Part shown: positions 1 to 8,256 of the stretch, one piece after another
Position numbering within the stretch: the stretch's first letter is position 1
Layout of the letters: each line of letters begins with the position of its first letter
Assembly: GCF_003855495.1 (NCBI RefSeq)
Contig: NZ_CP034086.1
Coordinates: forward strand, 1,587,501-1,651,500
Direction of reading: 5' to 3'
DNA length: 64,000 nucleotides
From: Methylocystis rosea
GTDB taxonomy: Bacteria; Pseudomonadota; Alphaproteobacteria; Rhizobiales; Beijerinckiaceae
Notes under the pieces: model-generated
Database searches by the model: none
Told to the model about the DNA's origin: nothing
The model's input: the letters and a program-made list of their open reading frames with translations, nothing else
Program-made: the position numbers and the translations under genes

Positions 1-843
1 CACAATGAGGGCGAGGAAGACGAAGGCGCCATGCGCCTTTACGATTCCCTTTACGAAACCGCTCTCAAGCAGCAGATCCCGCGGCCGATCATCAATGAGC
101 TGGTGCGGGTTTTCGCCAATGACGCCGATCTGCAGCGCGGCGTCTCGGGCGGCGATACGTTCGACATCTTCTACGACGAAGCGGAGGACGGCGCGAGCGC
201 GGGTCGCGACGCGCTGCTCTATGCGTCGCTGACCACTCGTAACGAAACCTATCGCTACTATCGCTTCTTCACGCCCGACGACGGTCTGCTCGACTACTAT
301 GACGAGAACGGCCGCTCGAGCCGCAAATTCCTGGTGCGCAAACCGATCGCCATCGGCGAGACGCGCTCAGGCTTCGGCATGCGCCGCCATCCGATCCTCG
401 GCTATTACAAGATGCACACGGGCGTCGATTGGGCGGCGCCGATCGGCACGCCGATTCTCGCCGCCGGCAATGGCACGATCATCAAGGCGCAGTGGGATTC
501 GGGCTATGGTCGGCGCGTCGAGATCCAGCACGCCAACGGCTACATCACCACCTACAATCACATGTCAGGCTTTGCGCGCAGCGTGAAGGAAGGCATGCGG
601 GTCAAGCAGGGCCAGGTGATCGGCTTCCTCGGCTCGACCGGATTGTCGACGGGACCGCACCTTCACTATGAGGTGATGGTCAATGGCCATTTCGTCGATC
701 CGATGCGCGTCAAGCTGGCGCGCACGCGCGAGATCGAGGGCCGGCTTCTCGCAGATTTCAGGAAAGAGCGCGATCGCATTGATTCGCTGATGGCGAAGGC
801 GCCGAACAACAGCGCCAAAGTGGCGACTCGTCAGGCCCGGTAA
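1..843 (+). CDS. M23 family metallopeptidase (LytM/NlpD-like), 5' end outside the window
   Basis: This is the C-terminal 280 residues of a cell-wall peptidase; the frame is open from base 1 and the start lies upstream. The M23 (lysostaphin-like) domain is clear: the first zinc ligands lie in MHTGVDWAAP (H and D of the HxxxD motif) and the second pair in HLHYEV (HxH). A Gly-rich core (GTPILAAGNG) lies between them. Proteins of this family cut cross-links in peptidoglycan or activate amidases in the periplasm. The metal ligands are intact, so it should be an active enzyme rather than a degenerate activator. The segment before the catalytic domain resembles the substrate-lid region of periplasmic M23 proteins. 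Membrane anchoring cannot be judged because the N-terminus is missing. Confidence 0.9.
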   Translation, partial: HNEGEEDEGAMRLYDSLYETALKQQIPRPIINELVRVFANDADLQRGVSGGDTFDIFYDEAEDGASAGRDALLYASLTTRNETYRYYRFFTPDDGLLDYYDENGRSSRKFLVRKPIAIGETRSGFGMRRHPILGYYKMHTGVDWAAPIGTPILAAGNGTIIKAQWDSGYGRRVEIQHANGYITTYNHMSGFARSVKEGMRVKQGQVIGFLGSTGLSTGPHLHYEVMVNGHFVDPMRVKLARTREIEGRLLADFRKERDRIDSLMAKAPNNSAKVATRQAR

Positions 844-892
844 GCGACGTTCACTGGAGTCGCCTCCGGGCTGGCGGCCCGGCGACAGTCTC

Positions 893-1159
893 TTAGGCCG
901 CCTGGAGCCATTCATAGGCGGGAGCGAACTGGGCGGCGCGGACGCCGCGGACAATATTCTCCATCGTCGCCATCGTCTGGCGATTGAGCGAGTCGCGGGG
1001 GAATTCGATGCGAAATTCGCGCTCGATCGCGAGCAGCAGGCGGATCGCCGTATAGGGCGTCATTCCCAGTTCGTAGAGATTGGCGCGCGGCGTCAGATGG
1101 CGCGCCGGAACGCAGATCTGGCCTTCCTGGTCGATCAGGCTTTGGATGGTCTCGAACAT
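893..1159 (-). CDS. Acyl-carrier-protein-like protein lacking the phosphopantetheine serine
   Basis: An 88-residue protein with an acyl-carrier-like helical pattern. The segment ELGMTPYTAIRLLLAIEREF aligns position by position with the ACP segment around the DSL motif, but the serine that carries phosphopantetheine is replaced by proline (TPY instead of DSL). Start chosen at the ATG at 1159, which follows a good ribosome site (AGGGAGAGCG); the longer open frame upstream runs through a palindromic repeat. Without the serine it cannot carry an acyl chain in the normal way, so a regulatory or structural role is possible. The function is not known. Confidence 0.65.
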   Translation of the reverse strand: MFETIQSLIDQEGQICVPARHLTPRANLYELGMTPYTAIRLLLAIEREFRIEFPRDSLNRQTMATMENIVRGVRAAQFAPAYEWLQAA

Positions 1160-1276
1160 TTCGCTCTCCCTTGCCGCTTTGGAACTCGATGATCCAAGGC
1201 TATCGGGAGCCCGAGAAAATGTTCGTGCGCCGACACACACGGAGAACCGCAGGGGAATCGGGTGAAGAATTGTTTT

Positions 1277-1402
1277 CCTCACCCTCATCCTGAGGAGCCG
1301 CCGCAGACGGCGTCTCGAAGGACGAGGGCGAGGAGAAATACGTGAAAACGGGCTTCCTCGTCCTTCGAGACGCGTGCTGCGCACGCTCCTCAGGATGAGG
1401 AA
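1277..1402. repeat. Pair of inverted palindromic repeats (family A)
   Basis: Two copies of a roughly 50-base palindromic element lie head to head: 1277-1333 (CTCATCCTGAGGAG to TCTCGAAGGACGAG) and 1354-1402 in the opposite orientation. The same family recurs at 45709-45761 and 45830-45882. Such intergenic palindromes are widespread in Rhizobiales genomes. They fill most of the 336-base gap between the ACP-like gene and the VapB-like gene; no other gene is seen there. Confidence 0.85.
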
Positions 1403-1495
1403 GCCCTTCACCCGATCGCCCTGCGGAAAATCGGCGTCGGCATTGTGATCGGCATTAAACGATGCTCTTTCTGTGCTTCTCAGTTGGGAGCACAC

Positions 1496-1693
1496 ATGCG
1501 CACAAAGATCGCGCTCGACGATGAGCTCGTGGCCAAGGCCCAGGATTTCACCGGACTTACGGACAAATCCGCGCTGGTTCGCGAAGCGCTCAAGGCGCTC
1601 CTTGAGCGAGAGAGCGCCCGACGACTAGCGCGACTCGGCGGCTCGGAATCACATCTTCGAATGACTCCGAGACGGCGAACGCCCGCAAAGTAG
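1496..1693 (+). CDS. Orphan VapB-like (type II) antitoxin
   Basis: A 65-residue protein with the layout of short ribbon-helix-helix VapB antitoxins. The N-terminal strand is MRTKIALDDELVAKA, a helical segment GLTDKSALVREALKALLERE follows, and the C-terminal tail contains LARLGGSE and PRRR, as in the toxin-binding tails of this family. A ribosome site (TTGGGAGCACAC) precedes the ATG. A VapC toxin normally follows directly, but here gluQ starts to converge only 11 bases downstream and no PIN-domain gene is present. It is therefore an orphan, either a remnant of a toxin-antitoxin pair or a repressor used on its own. Confidence 0.75.
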   Translation: MRTKIALDDELVAKAQDFTGLTDKSALVREALKALLERESARRLARLGGSESHLRMTPRRRTPAK

Positions 1694-1703
1694 AATCTAC
1701 GCT

Positions 1704-2612
1704 CTACAACCCTATCCGCCGACGCACATCGGCCGGCGTCCAACCATCTGCGCGCAAGGCGCGCAGCGCCGTCGAGGCGACGCTTTTCGCAAGCTTCTCG
1801 CCCTTCTCGTCCAGAACCAGGCCGTGGTGCCGATAATTTGGCGCCGGCAGGTCGAGAAGGCGCTGCAGCAGTCGATGCAGGCTCGTCGCCGCAAAAAGAT
1901 CCTTCCCGCGCACGACGTCAGTCACGCCCTGCAGCGCGTCGTCGACGACGACGGCGATATGATAGCTCGCTGGCGTATCCTTGCGCGCGAGGACGACGTC
2001 GCCCCACTCCGCCGGATCGGCAGGAACAAGCCTCCCTTCTCCGTCATCGCGAGGCGAAGCGGCCGGATCGCTTCGCTCCGCCCCCGGGAGCGCCCCGAAT
2101 TCCCGCCACATCAGCCCCTGCCCCGCGAGCGTCGACGCCATGCGCATGTCGAGCCGCAGCGCGACGCCGCCCTTTGCGAGAACCTCGCAAGCCTTACGGC
2201 GCGGTTTAACGCAACATGTCCCCGGATAGAGCGGCGAGCCATCCGGGTCGCGCGGCCAGCCCGGCTTGCCAGCTGCAATCCGCTCGATGTCCGAACGCTT
2301 GCAGTCGCAGGCGTAAAGGAGCCCCGTCGTGTCCAGGCGCTCGAGCGCGCGGGCGTAGTCTCCGAAATGCTCGGACTGGCGGCGGACCGGCCGCTCCCAA
2401 TCGAGCCCCAGCCAGGCGAGATCTTCATAGATCGCCGCCTCGAATTCGGGGCGCGCGCGGCCTGTATCGATGTCCTCGATGCGCAACAGCAAGCGCCCGC
2501 CGCATTGGCGCGCGAGATCGAAATTCAGAAGCGCCGAATAGGCGTGGCCAAGATGCAAAAAGCCGTTCGGCGACGGCGCAAAGCGGAAAACGCGTTGTTC
2601 CTTGGACGTCAT
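1704..2612 (-). CDS. gluQ: Glutamyl-Q tRNA(Asp) synthetase
   Basis: A 302-residue shortened glutamyl-tRNA synthetase without the anticodon-binding domain. GluQ attaches glutamate to the queuosine base at the anticodon wobble position of tRNA(Asp). Visible features are the ATP-binding HLGH (HIGH-type) motif at about residue 20 in FAPSPNGFLHLGHAYSALL, the KLAKS motif (KMSKS-type) near residue 270, and cysteines CDCKR and YPGTC in the middle that match the zinc site of the family. Length and ending match the family. The neighbours converge, so it is probably transcribed alone. Confidence 0.93.
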   Translation of the reverse strand: MTSKEQRVFRFAPSPNGFLHLGHAYSALLNFDLARQCGGRLLLRIEDIDTGRARPEFEAAIYEDLAWLGLDWERPVRRQSEHFGDYARALERLDTTGLLYACDCKRSDIERIAAGKPGWPRDPDGSPLYPGTCCVKPRRKACEVLAKGGVALRLDMRMASTLAGQGLMWREFGALPGAERSDPAASPRDDGEGRLVPADPAEWGDVVLARKDTPASYHIAVVVDDALQGVTDVVRGKDLFAATSLHRLLQRLLDLPAPNYRHHGLVLDEKGEKLAKSVASTALRALRADGWTPADVRRRIGL

Positions 2613-2740
2613 CAGCCTACTGGGCGGGCGGCGTCTGACTCGCCGGCGGATCGACTGCAGGCATTCCGGCGCCAGTGGACGAGCGCCGAGGCTTGCTTCA
2701 AAATGATTCGATTAAAGTCTTTAAGCCATTGGATTTAGGC

Positions 2741-3859
2741 ATGCCAGATTTCGAATCTCTTGTTGACGACATCTACGAAGCCGCCGCCGATCCTGATTGC
2801 TGGCCGCGCATCATGCATGACATCGGCAAGGTTGCGGAAGCCGCCGGCGGCGTCCTCATCGCCCGTCGGGCCGACGCATGGCTCGGCTGGCGCTGCTCAG
2901 GCGCTCTCGAAAAAGGAGCCGAAGCATTTTTTAGCAGCGGCGGTCTTCAGCGAAGCCAGGTTCTCGGCCGGCTTCTCGCCTTCAATCGCGCCGGCTTCGT
3001 CTCGGACCAGGAAGGCTTCACCGAAGAGGAATATGCGGAGGAGCCCGTCATCAAGGAGTGGTGCGCGCCCAACGGCATTCATCATTGCACGGCGACCGCG
3101 GTGCCGATGCTCAATGGCGATCTCGTGATGTTTCAGGTCAAGCGGCGAAAGGGAGACCCGCCTTTCGGCCCCGCGGAACTGGACCGCCTCGACGCGCTGC
3201 GCCCACATCTCGCCCGCGCCGGTCTGCTCGCCGCCCGCTGGCGACTTGAGAGATTACGATCGGCGACCGAGGCGCTCGCGACCCTCGGCATTCCGGCGGC
3301 GATACTGGATGTCGACGGGCGCGTGCTTGCGGCCAATGGGCTGATCGAAGATCTCTCCTCGCATCATGTCTGGATGCCGCGCGACCGGATCGCGCTCATT
3401 GAGCCCGCCGCTGACAAATTGTTGCGGGGCGCGATCGCCGATCTCGGCAATCCTGCCGCAGCCTCGGTAAGGTCTTTTCCCTCAAAGGGAACTGGCGAAC
3501 GACCGGTGGTGATGCATCTGATCCCCGTCACCGGCAATGCGCGCGATCTTTTTGGCGGCGGATTGGGCGTGCTGACGATCACGCATCTTACGCGGCCAGC
3601 GGCGTTGGACGCCGCGCTGGTGCAAAGCCTCTTCGATCTGACGCCGACCGAGGCGCGCGTCGCGGGGAGTCTCGCCGAGGGACTGAGCCTCGATCAGATC
3701 GCGCAACGTCACAAGGTGAAGTTGAGCACCATTCGCAGCCAGGTGAAATCGGTGTTCGCGAAAACCGGCGCGAACAGGCAATCCCAGATTGTCGCGCTGT
3801 TGGCGGCGCAGCCAAAGCTTTGGCGTCCGCCGCTCGAACTTGAACAGTCTCAGTTGTAA
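2741..3859 (+). CDS. LuxR-type helix-turn-helix transcriptional regulator
   Basis: A 372-residue protein with a C-terminal LuxR/GerE DNA-binding domain: LTPTEARVAGSLAEGLSLDQ opens the domain, followed by IAQRHKVKLSTIRSQVKSVF, the usual tetrahelical pattern with the recognition helix. The N-terminal roughly 300 residues look like a sensory (PAS/GAF-like) region but no ligand pocket can be named. The ATG at 2741 was chosen because the extra residues upstream overlap the likely gluQ promoter; the ribosome site is weak. This architecture (about 370 residues, single C-terminal HTH) is common in Rhizobiales. The target genes are unknown. Confidence 0.8.
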   Translation: MPDFESLVDDIYEAAADPDCWPRIMHDIGKVAEAAGGVLIARRADAWLGWRCSGALEKGAEAFFSSGGLQRSQVLGRLLAFNRAGFVSDQEGFTEEEYAEEPVIKEWCAPNGIHHCTATAVPMLNGDLVMFQVKRRKGDPPFGPAELDRLDALRPHLARAGLLAARWRLERLRSATEALATLGIPAAILDVDGRVLAANGLIEDLSSHHVWMPRDRIALIEPAADKLLRGAIADLGNPAAASVRSFPSKGTGERPVVMHLIPVTGNARDLFGGGLGVLTITHLTRPAALDAALVQSLFDLTPTEARVAGSLAEGLSLDQIAQRHKVKLSTIRSQVKSVFAKTGANRQSQIVALLAAQPKLWRPPLELEQSQL

Positions 3860-3866
3860 GTAAAGT

Positions 3867-4493
3867 TCAGCGCCGCGCCTCGACGATCGCAAGCGCGGCC
3901 GCGAAAGCCTCCTCGATGTCGAGATCGCTTGTGTCGAGCGTCACCGCATCGGCGGCGGCCTTCAGCGGCGCGGCGCTGCGGGCGCTGTCGCGGGCGTCGC
4001 GCTTCTTCACATCTTCGAGAATGGCGGCGTAGTCGGCGTCTTCGCCCGCGCGCGCAAGCTCCAGAGCGCGGCGGGTGGCGCGCGTCTCCGGCGCTGCGGT
4101 GACGAAAATCTTCACCTTCGCGTCGGGGCAGATCACCGTGCCGATGTCGCGACCGTCGAGGACGGCGCCCTCCGGCCGCGCCGCGAAGCCGCGCTGCATG
4201 TCGACGAGCGCCGCGCGCACCGCCGGCATGGCGGCGACGACGGACGCCGCCTCGCCCATGTCGCGGGCGCGCAACCGCTGTTCGTCGAAGTCGGTGAGCG
4301 ATAGGCTGCGCGCGGCGGCGACCGCGGCTTCGACGTCGTCAAGCGGCAGCCCCTCCTCCAGCAGCGCGCAGGCCGTTGCGCGGTAAAGCAAGCCGGTGTC
4401 GAGATGCGGCAGGCCGTAATGCGCCGCAAGACGTCGCGCCAGCGTGCCCTTCCCCGACGCCGCGGGGCCGTCGATCCCGATGACGAAGCTCAC
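3867..4493 (-). CDS. cmk: Cytidylate kinase
   Basis: A 208-residue kinase that phosphorylates CMP and dCMP with ATP. The P-loop is at the N-terminus ([19 protein letters not shown]), followed by [11 protein letters not shown] and the [14 protein letters not shown] segment typical of Cmk; the arginine-rich lid ([15 protein letters not shown]) is near the C-terminus. Its start overlaps the end of aroA by four bases (ATGA), so the two are translationally coupled. In most relatives rpsA follows aroA-cmk; here a converging regulator gene takes that place. Confidence 0.96.
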   Translation of the reverse strand: MSFVIGIDGPAASGKGTLARRLAAHYGLPHLDTGLLYRATACALLEEGLPLDDVEAAVAAARSLSLTDFDEQRLRARDMGEAASVVAAMPAVRAALVDMQRGFAARPEGAVLDGRDIGTVICPDAKVKIFVTAAPETRATRRALELARAGEDADYAAILEDVKKRDARDSARSAAPLKAAADAVTLDTSDLDIEEAFAAALAIVEARR

Positions 4494-5836
4494 GAGAAGC
4501 GCGCTCCGAGTCGCTCCATGAGCGGTCGAAACGCCGGAAAGCTCGTCGCGATCATCGTCTCGTCGTCGACTGTGACTTTCTTCTCTGCGGCGAGCCCCAT
4601 GACCAGAAAGCTCATGGCGATGCGATGATCGAGATGCGTCTCGACCATGCCGCCGCCGGCGACCCTGCCGCCGCGCACGATAAGATCGTCGCCGACGATC
4701 TCGCAGTCGACGCCATTGGCTTTAAGCCCGGCGGCGACCGCCTCCAGCCGATCCGATTCCTTGACCCGCAATTCGGAGAGCCCGCGCATGCGCGTTTCGC
4801 CGTTCGCGAAAGACGCCGCGACGGCGAGGATCGGATATTCGTCGATCATTGAGGGCGCCCGCGCCGCCGGCACGTCGACGCCGGCAAGATGCGAGAAGCG
4901 CGCGCGAACGTCGGCGACCTCTTCGCCGCCCTCCTCGCGCCTGTTCTCCAACGCGACATCGGCGCCCATTTCCTGCAGCGTCGTCAGCAGACCGCTGCGC
5001 AGCGGATTGGTCATGACGCCTTCGATGACAATATCGGAGCCCGTGACGATCAATGCGGCGACGAGCGGAAAGGCGGCCGATGACGGATCGGCGGGAACCC
5101 GCACGTCGCGTGCGATCATTTCCGGGCGCCCTTCGAGCGTAATCTTGCGGCCATGCGGGCCGTGAGGCGCGCTCACGACCTTGGCCCCGAAATGCGCGAG
5201 CATTTTTTCGGTGTGATCGCGCGACGCCTCGGCCTCGATCACCGTCGTCTGGCCGGGCGAATTCAGTCCGCAGAGCAGCACCGCGGATTTGATCTGCGCC
5301 GAGGCGACGGGCGTCTTGTATTCGACCGGCAAGGGCTCGCTAGATCCCTGCAGCACCAGCGGCAGGCGGCCGCCCTCGGCCTGCTCCAGAACCTGGGCGC
5401 CCTGCAGCGCCAGAGGATCGAGAATACGCTTCATCGGCCGCTTGCGTAAGGAAGCGTCGCCGTCGAAGCGCGCGAGGATCGGGTGGCCGGCGACGACGCC
5501 CATCATCAGCCGCGAGCCGGTGCCGGCGTTGCCAAAATCGAGGGTCTCGGTGGGCTGCAGGAGCGAGCCGAGCCCGGCGCCCCAGACGCTCCAGCGGCCG
5601 TCGTCATGGCGCAGGATCTTCGCGCCAAGCTGGCGGCAGGCCTGCGCCGTCCGCAACACGTCCTCCCCTTCGAGAAGCCCTTCGATCTTCGTTTCGCCGA
5701 TCGCGAGCAGGCCGAAGATCAGCGCGCGATGCGAGACGGATTTATCGCCCGGCGGGCGCACGCGGCCCGCAAGCGGCCCGGATTTATGGGCGCTGAGGGG
5801 GGCGGCGGGAGCGTGAGCATGGGCGGCGTGCGGCAT
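4490..5836 (-). CDS. aroA: 3-phosphoshikimate 1-carboxyvinyltransferase (EPSP synthase, class II)
   Basis: A 448-residue enzyme of the shikimate pathway that joins PEP to shikimate-3-phosphate. Visible motifs are [20 protein letters not shown] near the N-terminus, [31 protein letters not shown] and [13 protein letters not shown]. The overall sequence follows the class II enzymes of Agrobacterium type. At the position where the glyphosate-tolerant CP4 enzyme has alanine (NAATG) this protein has glycine (NAGTG). The ATG at 5836 was chosen because the preceding 15 codons do not fit the family. It overlaps cmk downstream by four bases. Confidence 0.96.
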   Translation of the reverse strand: MPHAAHAHAPAAPLSAHKSGPLAGRVRPPGDKSVSHRALIFGLLAIGETKIEGLLEGEDVLRTAQACRQLGAKILRHDDGRWSVWGAGLGSLLQPTETLDFGNAGTGSRLMMGVVAGHPILARFDGDASLRKRPMKRILDPLALQGAQVLEQAEGGRLPLVLQGSSEPLPVEYKTPVASAQIKSAVLLCGLNSPGQTTVIEAEASRDHTEKMLAHFGAKVVSAPHGPHGRKITLEGRPEMIARDVRVPADPSSAAFPLVAALIVTGSDIVIEGVMTNPLRSGLLTTLQEMGADVALENRREEGGEEVADVRARFSHLAGVDVPAARAPSMIDEYPILAVAASFANGETRMRGLSELRVKESDRLEAVAAGLKANGVDCEIVGDDLIVRGGRVAGGGMVETHLDHRIAMSFLVMGLAAEKKVTVDDETMIATSFPAFRPLMERLGARFS

Positions 5837-5976
5837 AGTCGCTTTCGGTGGAGCGCGATTCAATCGCCCTCCGCTTCGCACTTTTGGCGACGATGCTCAA
5901 CAGCGCCGACCGGCGTCGGCCGGCGGAATGAGGCGCAGCGACTCGCGCTGCGCCCGCCGTCACCGCAGTATGGCGG

Positions 5977-6216
5977 CTAATCGCCGTCCGGCGCTCCTGC
6001 CCCCGCCGCGCCTTCAAGCACTATTCGGCCGGTGGGATCCTGCGGCTCGGCATGAGGCAGCCCATACCCCCAATACGTCATGCCCTCGACGTAGTATGGC
6101 GGAGGTGGACCGCAGGGCGACCTGACGTAACCTTCAAAACATCTGGGGCTCTTCGCGAGAGCCGAACTTGAACCAAACAGCACAACCAAAACTGCGGCCA
6201 AGATTGCTTTTGACAT
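5977..6216 (-). CDS. Small secreted protein of unknown function
   Basis: A 79-residue protein with a clear signal peptide (hydrophobic stretch AAVLVVLFGSSSALA, cleavage expected after ALA). The mature part is rich in Pro, Gly and Tyr, with two cysteines (SPRCFEGYVRSPCGPPPPYY). A good ribosome site (CTGGGAGAGTAAG) precedes the ATG. The family is not recognised. It lies between aroA and a gene-poor stretch and is probably transcribed alone. Confidence 0.6.
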   Translation of the reverse strand: MSKAILAAVLVVLFGSSSALAKSPRCFEGYVRSPCGPPPPYYVEGMTYWGYGLPHAEPQDPTGRIVLEGAAGAGAPDGD

Positions 6217-6796
6217 CTTACTCTCCCAGCAGCGCCGCGACGAAGTGAGCGCATGCGGGGAGTTATATTTCTGTCACTAAGTTGTGGTAGGGGCCGCGCC
6301 GCAATTTAAATGACGCCCTGAGCTCTACATTTCGTCAGAAGCGACGTTGACCCAGTGCGCCCCGACGACTGACAGTCATCGGCTTCACAGCGCAGTGCTG
6401 AGCGTTGAGCTAGGCCCGCGAGGATTTCTCGGGGCGATCGCCGGCAATGTCCGGCGGCGCCGCTTCTTCGCGACTGTCTTTACCCTCGCCGACGATTGGC
6501 ACGAACCGCGGCTCACAGGGCTCATCTCTGCCGACCCTCAGAGGCGGCGATCGAGAGAGAAAGTCTAGTAACGTCACATAGGCGAGATCGAGCATGAAAT
6601 GTCTCCACACAGATGTAAATGGTCCGCGTGGCGAGAAGGAGAAGCGTCAGAGAGACTGCAACATCGAATTATCGTTGCCGTTCGCGCTTGGGCGACAGCG
6701 ATGAAGCGCGCGCACTAAACGCGCGCATCCTGAACCTGCGCGTTGGCGGCGGTGGTCATCATAAAACCGCCGCCGCTTAATGGCGAACCGCCGCTA
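6217..6796. other. Gene-poor intergenic region with a GC-rich hairpin
   Basis: No convincing gene is seen in 580 bases; the short open frames here lack ribosome sites and family-like composition. Just after the end of the next minus-strand gene is a strong hairpin, GGCGGCGGT at 6745-6753 pairing with ACCGCCGCC at 6766-6774. It may act as a transcription stop for that gene, although no T-run follows. Confidence 0.4.
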
Positions 6797-7132
6797 TTAC
6801 CATCCGTAGCCGTCGGGATACCCGTAAGCTGGGTAGCCATAGGCTGGATAACCATAATAATACGGTTGTTGTGCGTAAGCGCCTGCCGCTGCGGCGGCCC
6901 CGAGGACGCCCACGGCGGCTGCAGCCGCTGCAGCTGCGCCCGGATTATACCCAGGCCGATAATAGCCGCCCCGGTAGCGCCGATAGTAGATTTGATCCGT
7001 TAAAGAGGGTGGCGCCATGCCCTCGGAACGCACGACGTTCATCGGGCCTGCCCAAGCATTGGCTGACAAGGTCGTCGCGATCAAGCCGCTGCACAGGGCG
7101 CTCGTGACGATCGATTTCAATGTAATTCGCAT
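6797..7132 (-). CDS. Secreted Tyr/Gly/Ala-rich small protein
   Basis: A 111-residue protein. The ATG at 7132 follows a strong ribosome site (GCGGAGGCAG) and opens a signal peptide (IVTSALCSGLIATTLSANAWA). The mature part begins GPMNVVRSE, then has a Tyr/Arg/Gly-rich stretch (YYRRYRGGYYRPGYNPG), an alanine-rich hydrophobic segment of about 20 residues that may span or touch the membrane, and a C-terminal tail of repeated YGYPAYG units. The pattern resembles BA14K-like envelope proteins of Rhizobiales, but no family can be assigned with certainty. It probably sits in the periplasm or at the envelope. Confidence 0.65.
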   Translation of the reverse strand: MRITLKSIVTSALCSGLIATTLSANAWAGPMNVVRSEGMAPPSLTDQIYYRRYRGGYYRPGYNPGAAAAAAAAVGVLGAAAAAGAYAQQPYYYGYPAYGYPAYGYPDGYGW

Positions 7133-7305
7133 GTCTGCCTCCGCTCGTCTGAAAACCAATTGCGACGCCCACGCGAGAAGCTGGATCGTCGCCTTATATT
7201 TGGTGTTCAAAACGTTTTTGTCGAGGCCAAGGTAATGCGCGCCAGGTTAGAAGCGCTGATCGGCTCGATCGAGCGACGAAGATTTCTGTAGAGCGCTGAA
7301 AAGAA

Positions 7306-7330
7306 GGGCGAGACGGCCAGCGTCTCGCCC
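7306..7330 (-). terminator. Rho-independent terminator-like hairpin (minus strand)
   Basis: A perfect 10-base-pair stem: GGGCGAGACG at 7306-7315 and CGTCTCGCCC at 7321-7330, with a 5-base loop. Read on the minus strand it is followed by TTCTTTTC, as in a terminator. It lies directly after the stop codon of the start-less open frame at 7330-7467, which suggests a transcript in that direction. Confidence 0.55.
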
Positions 7331-7467
7331 TAGACATACGCCGCGAAATTCGGTCCGATCAATGAGACCAAGCCGCAGCCCACTACAACTGTTGTGATTG
7401 CCGCAATGTTCAGATCAATGGTTCTTCCTAGCCTTCGGCGCAGCAGTGCTCCACCTGTGGAAAATAC
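7330..7467 (-). pseudogene. Remnant or unconventional small membrane-protein frame
   Basis: A minus-strand frame of 45 codons with no ATG, GTG or TTG near its start encodes a basic segment (LLRRRLGRTIDLN) followed by one hydrophobic membrane helix (IAAITTVVVGCGLVSLIG) and ends PNFAAYV. It stops exactly at a terminator-like hairpin. A GGTGGAG sequence lies just before a CTG codon at the start of the basic part, so a CTG-started protein of 37 residues is possible. The other reading is the decayed 3' end of a membrane-protein gene. The rest of the 7133-7735 gap shows nothing else clear. Confidence 0.35.
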
Positions 7468-7735
7468 CTAGTTGATAGAGGGTTAGACGACACGGAAAAC
7501 GCGCGCCGTCTTTCCAAGTCCTCATCCGCTCACCGCCGCTCCAGAGTCGAACTCGGCGCCAAGCCGACCGCTCAGCCTCGGCGCTCTGCCCTCCGCCTTC
7601 GCGGGCAGCAGGCTATCGGCTATAAGGCTGGATCGGACCGACACCGAATTCGAGAGGCGCACCGTGAGGATCTCGTTGAAAAGCACTTGTCTCGCGGTCT
7701 CCGCTGTACGCCGCCGCCGAAATCAAGGTCGAAGC

Positions 7736-8107
7736 GTGTGCGCCACGTTCAACAAAGGAGCCCTTGCCATTGCTGTTTTGGCCGTCGCGCTCTCCAGCGC
7801 CGCCGAGGCGAAGCAGAAGCATGCGGCTCCTCCGCCAATCACAGCGGGCGCAGACACGGCGCCGCCTGTGGATCAATGCGGCCACCCGATCGTCACGGAC
7901 AACGTCGGAAAACCTTACATCGACCCTGTCTGCATCGCCCTCTCCGATCACCTGCAACCCCCGCTCTATATTCCCCGGCCTGAATGCAACAGGGGCGTGG
8001 AGCCTTATGATTCGAGTTGCTTCTTTGAGCGACTCTATACGGTGATGACGGCCTCGCCGGGTCCCCGGCCTCTCAATACGCCGCCTGTCCCACATTCCTT
8101 CAAATAA
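7736..8107 (+). CDS. Small secreted protein of unknown function
   Basis: Using the GTG at 7736, preceded by AAGG, gives 123 residues with a clean signal peptide (KGALAIAVLAVALSSAAEA). An ATG at 7664 in the same frame is possible but adds an Arg-rich leader unlike a signal sequence. The mature part has four cysteines in short motifs (VDQCGHPI, DPVCIALS, PECNRGV, DSSCFFER), suggesting two disulfides in the periplasm. No family recognised. Confidence 0.55.
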   Translation: MCATFNKGALAIAVLAVALSSAAEAKQKHAAPPPITAGADTAPPVDQCGHPIVTDNVGKPYIDPVCIALSDHLQPPLYIPRPECNRGVEPYDSSCFFERLYTVMTASPGPRPLNTPPVPHSFK

Positions 8108-8256
8108 CTTGAGCGATTCACGCCGGGCGACGCTCTCATCTCATGACCGCACGGCCTCTGCGTAAGGCGCAGCCGCGCAACAGAATCGACGCCATTTCGC
8201 CGCGATTCAAGCGCATGCAGGAATCTCCGCCCTATTCCGAAGGTGGGATTCCACGC

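Noticed and set aside
6410..6610. 66-residue minus-strand frame in the 6.2-6.8 kb gap
   Set aside because: No ribosome site and no conserved pattern; treated as non-coding.
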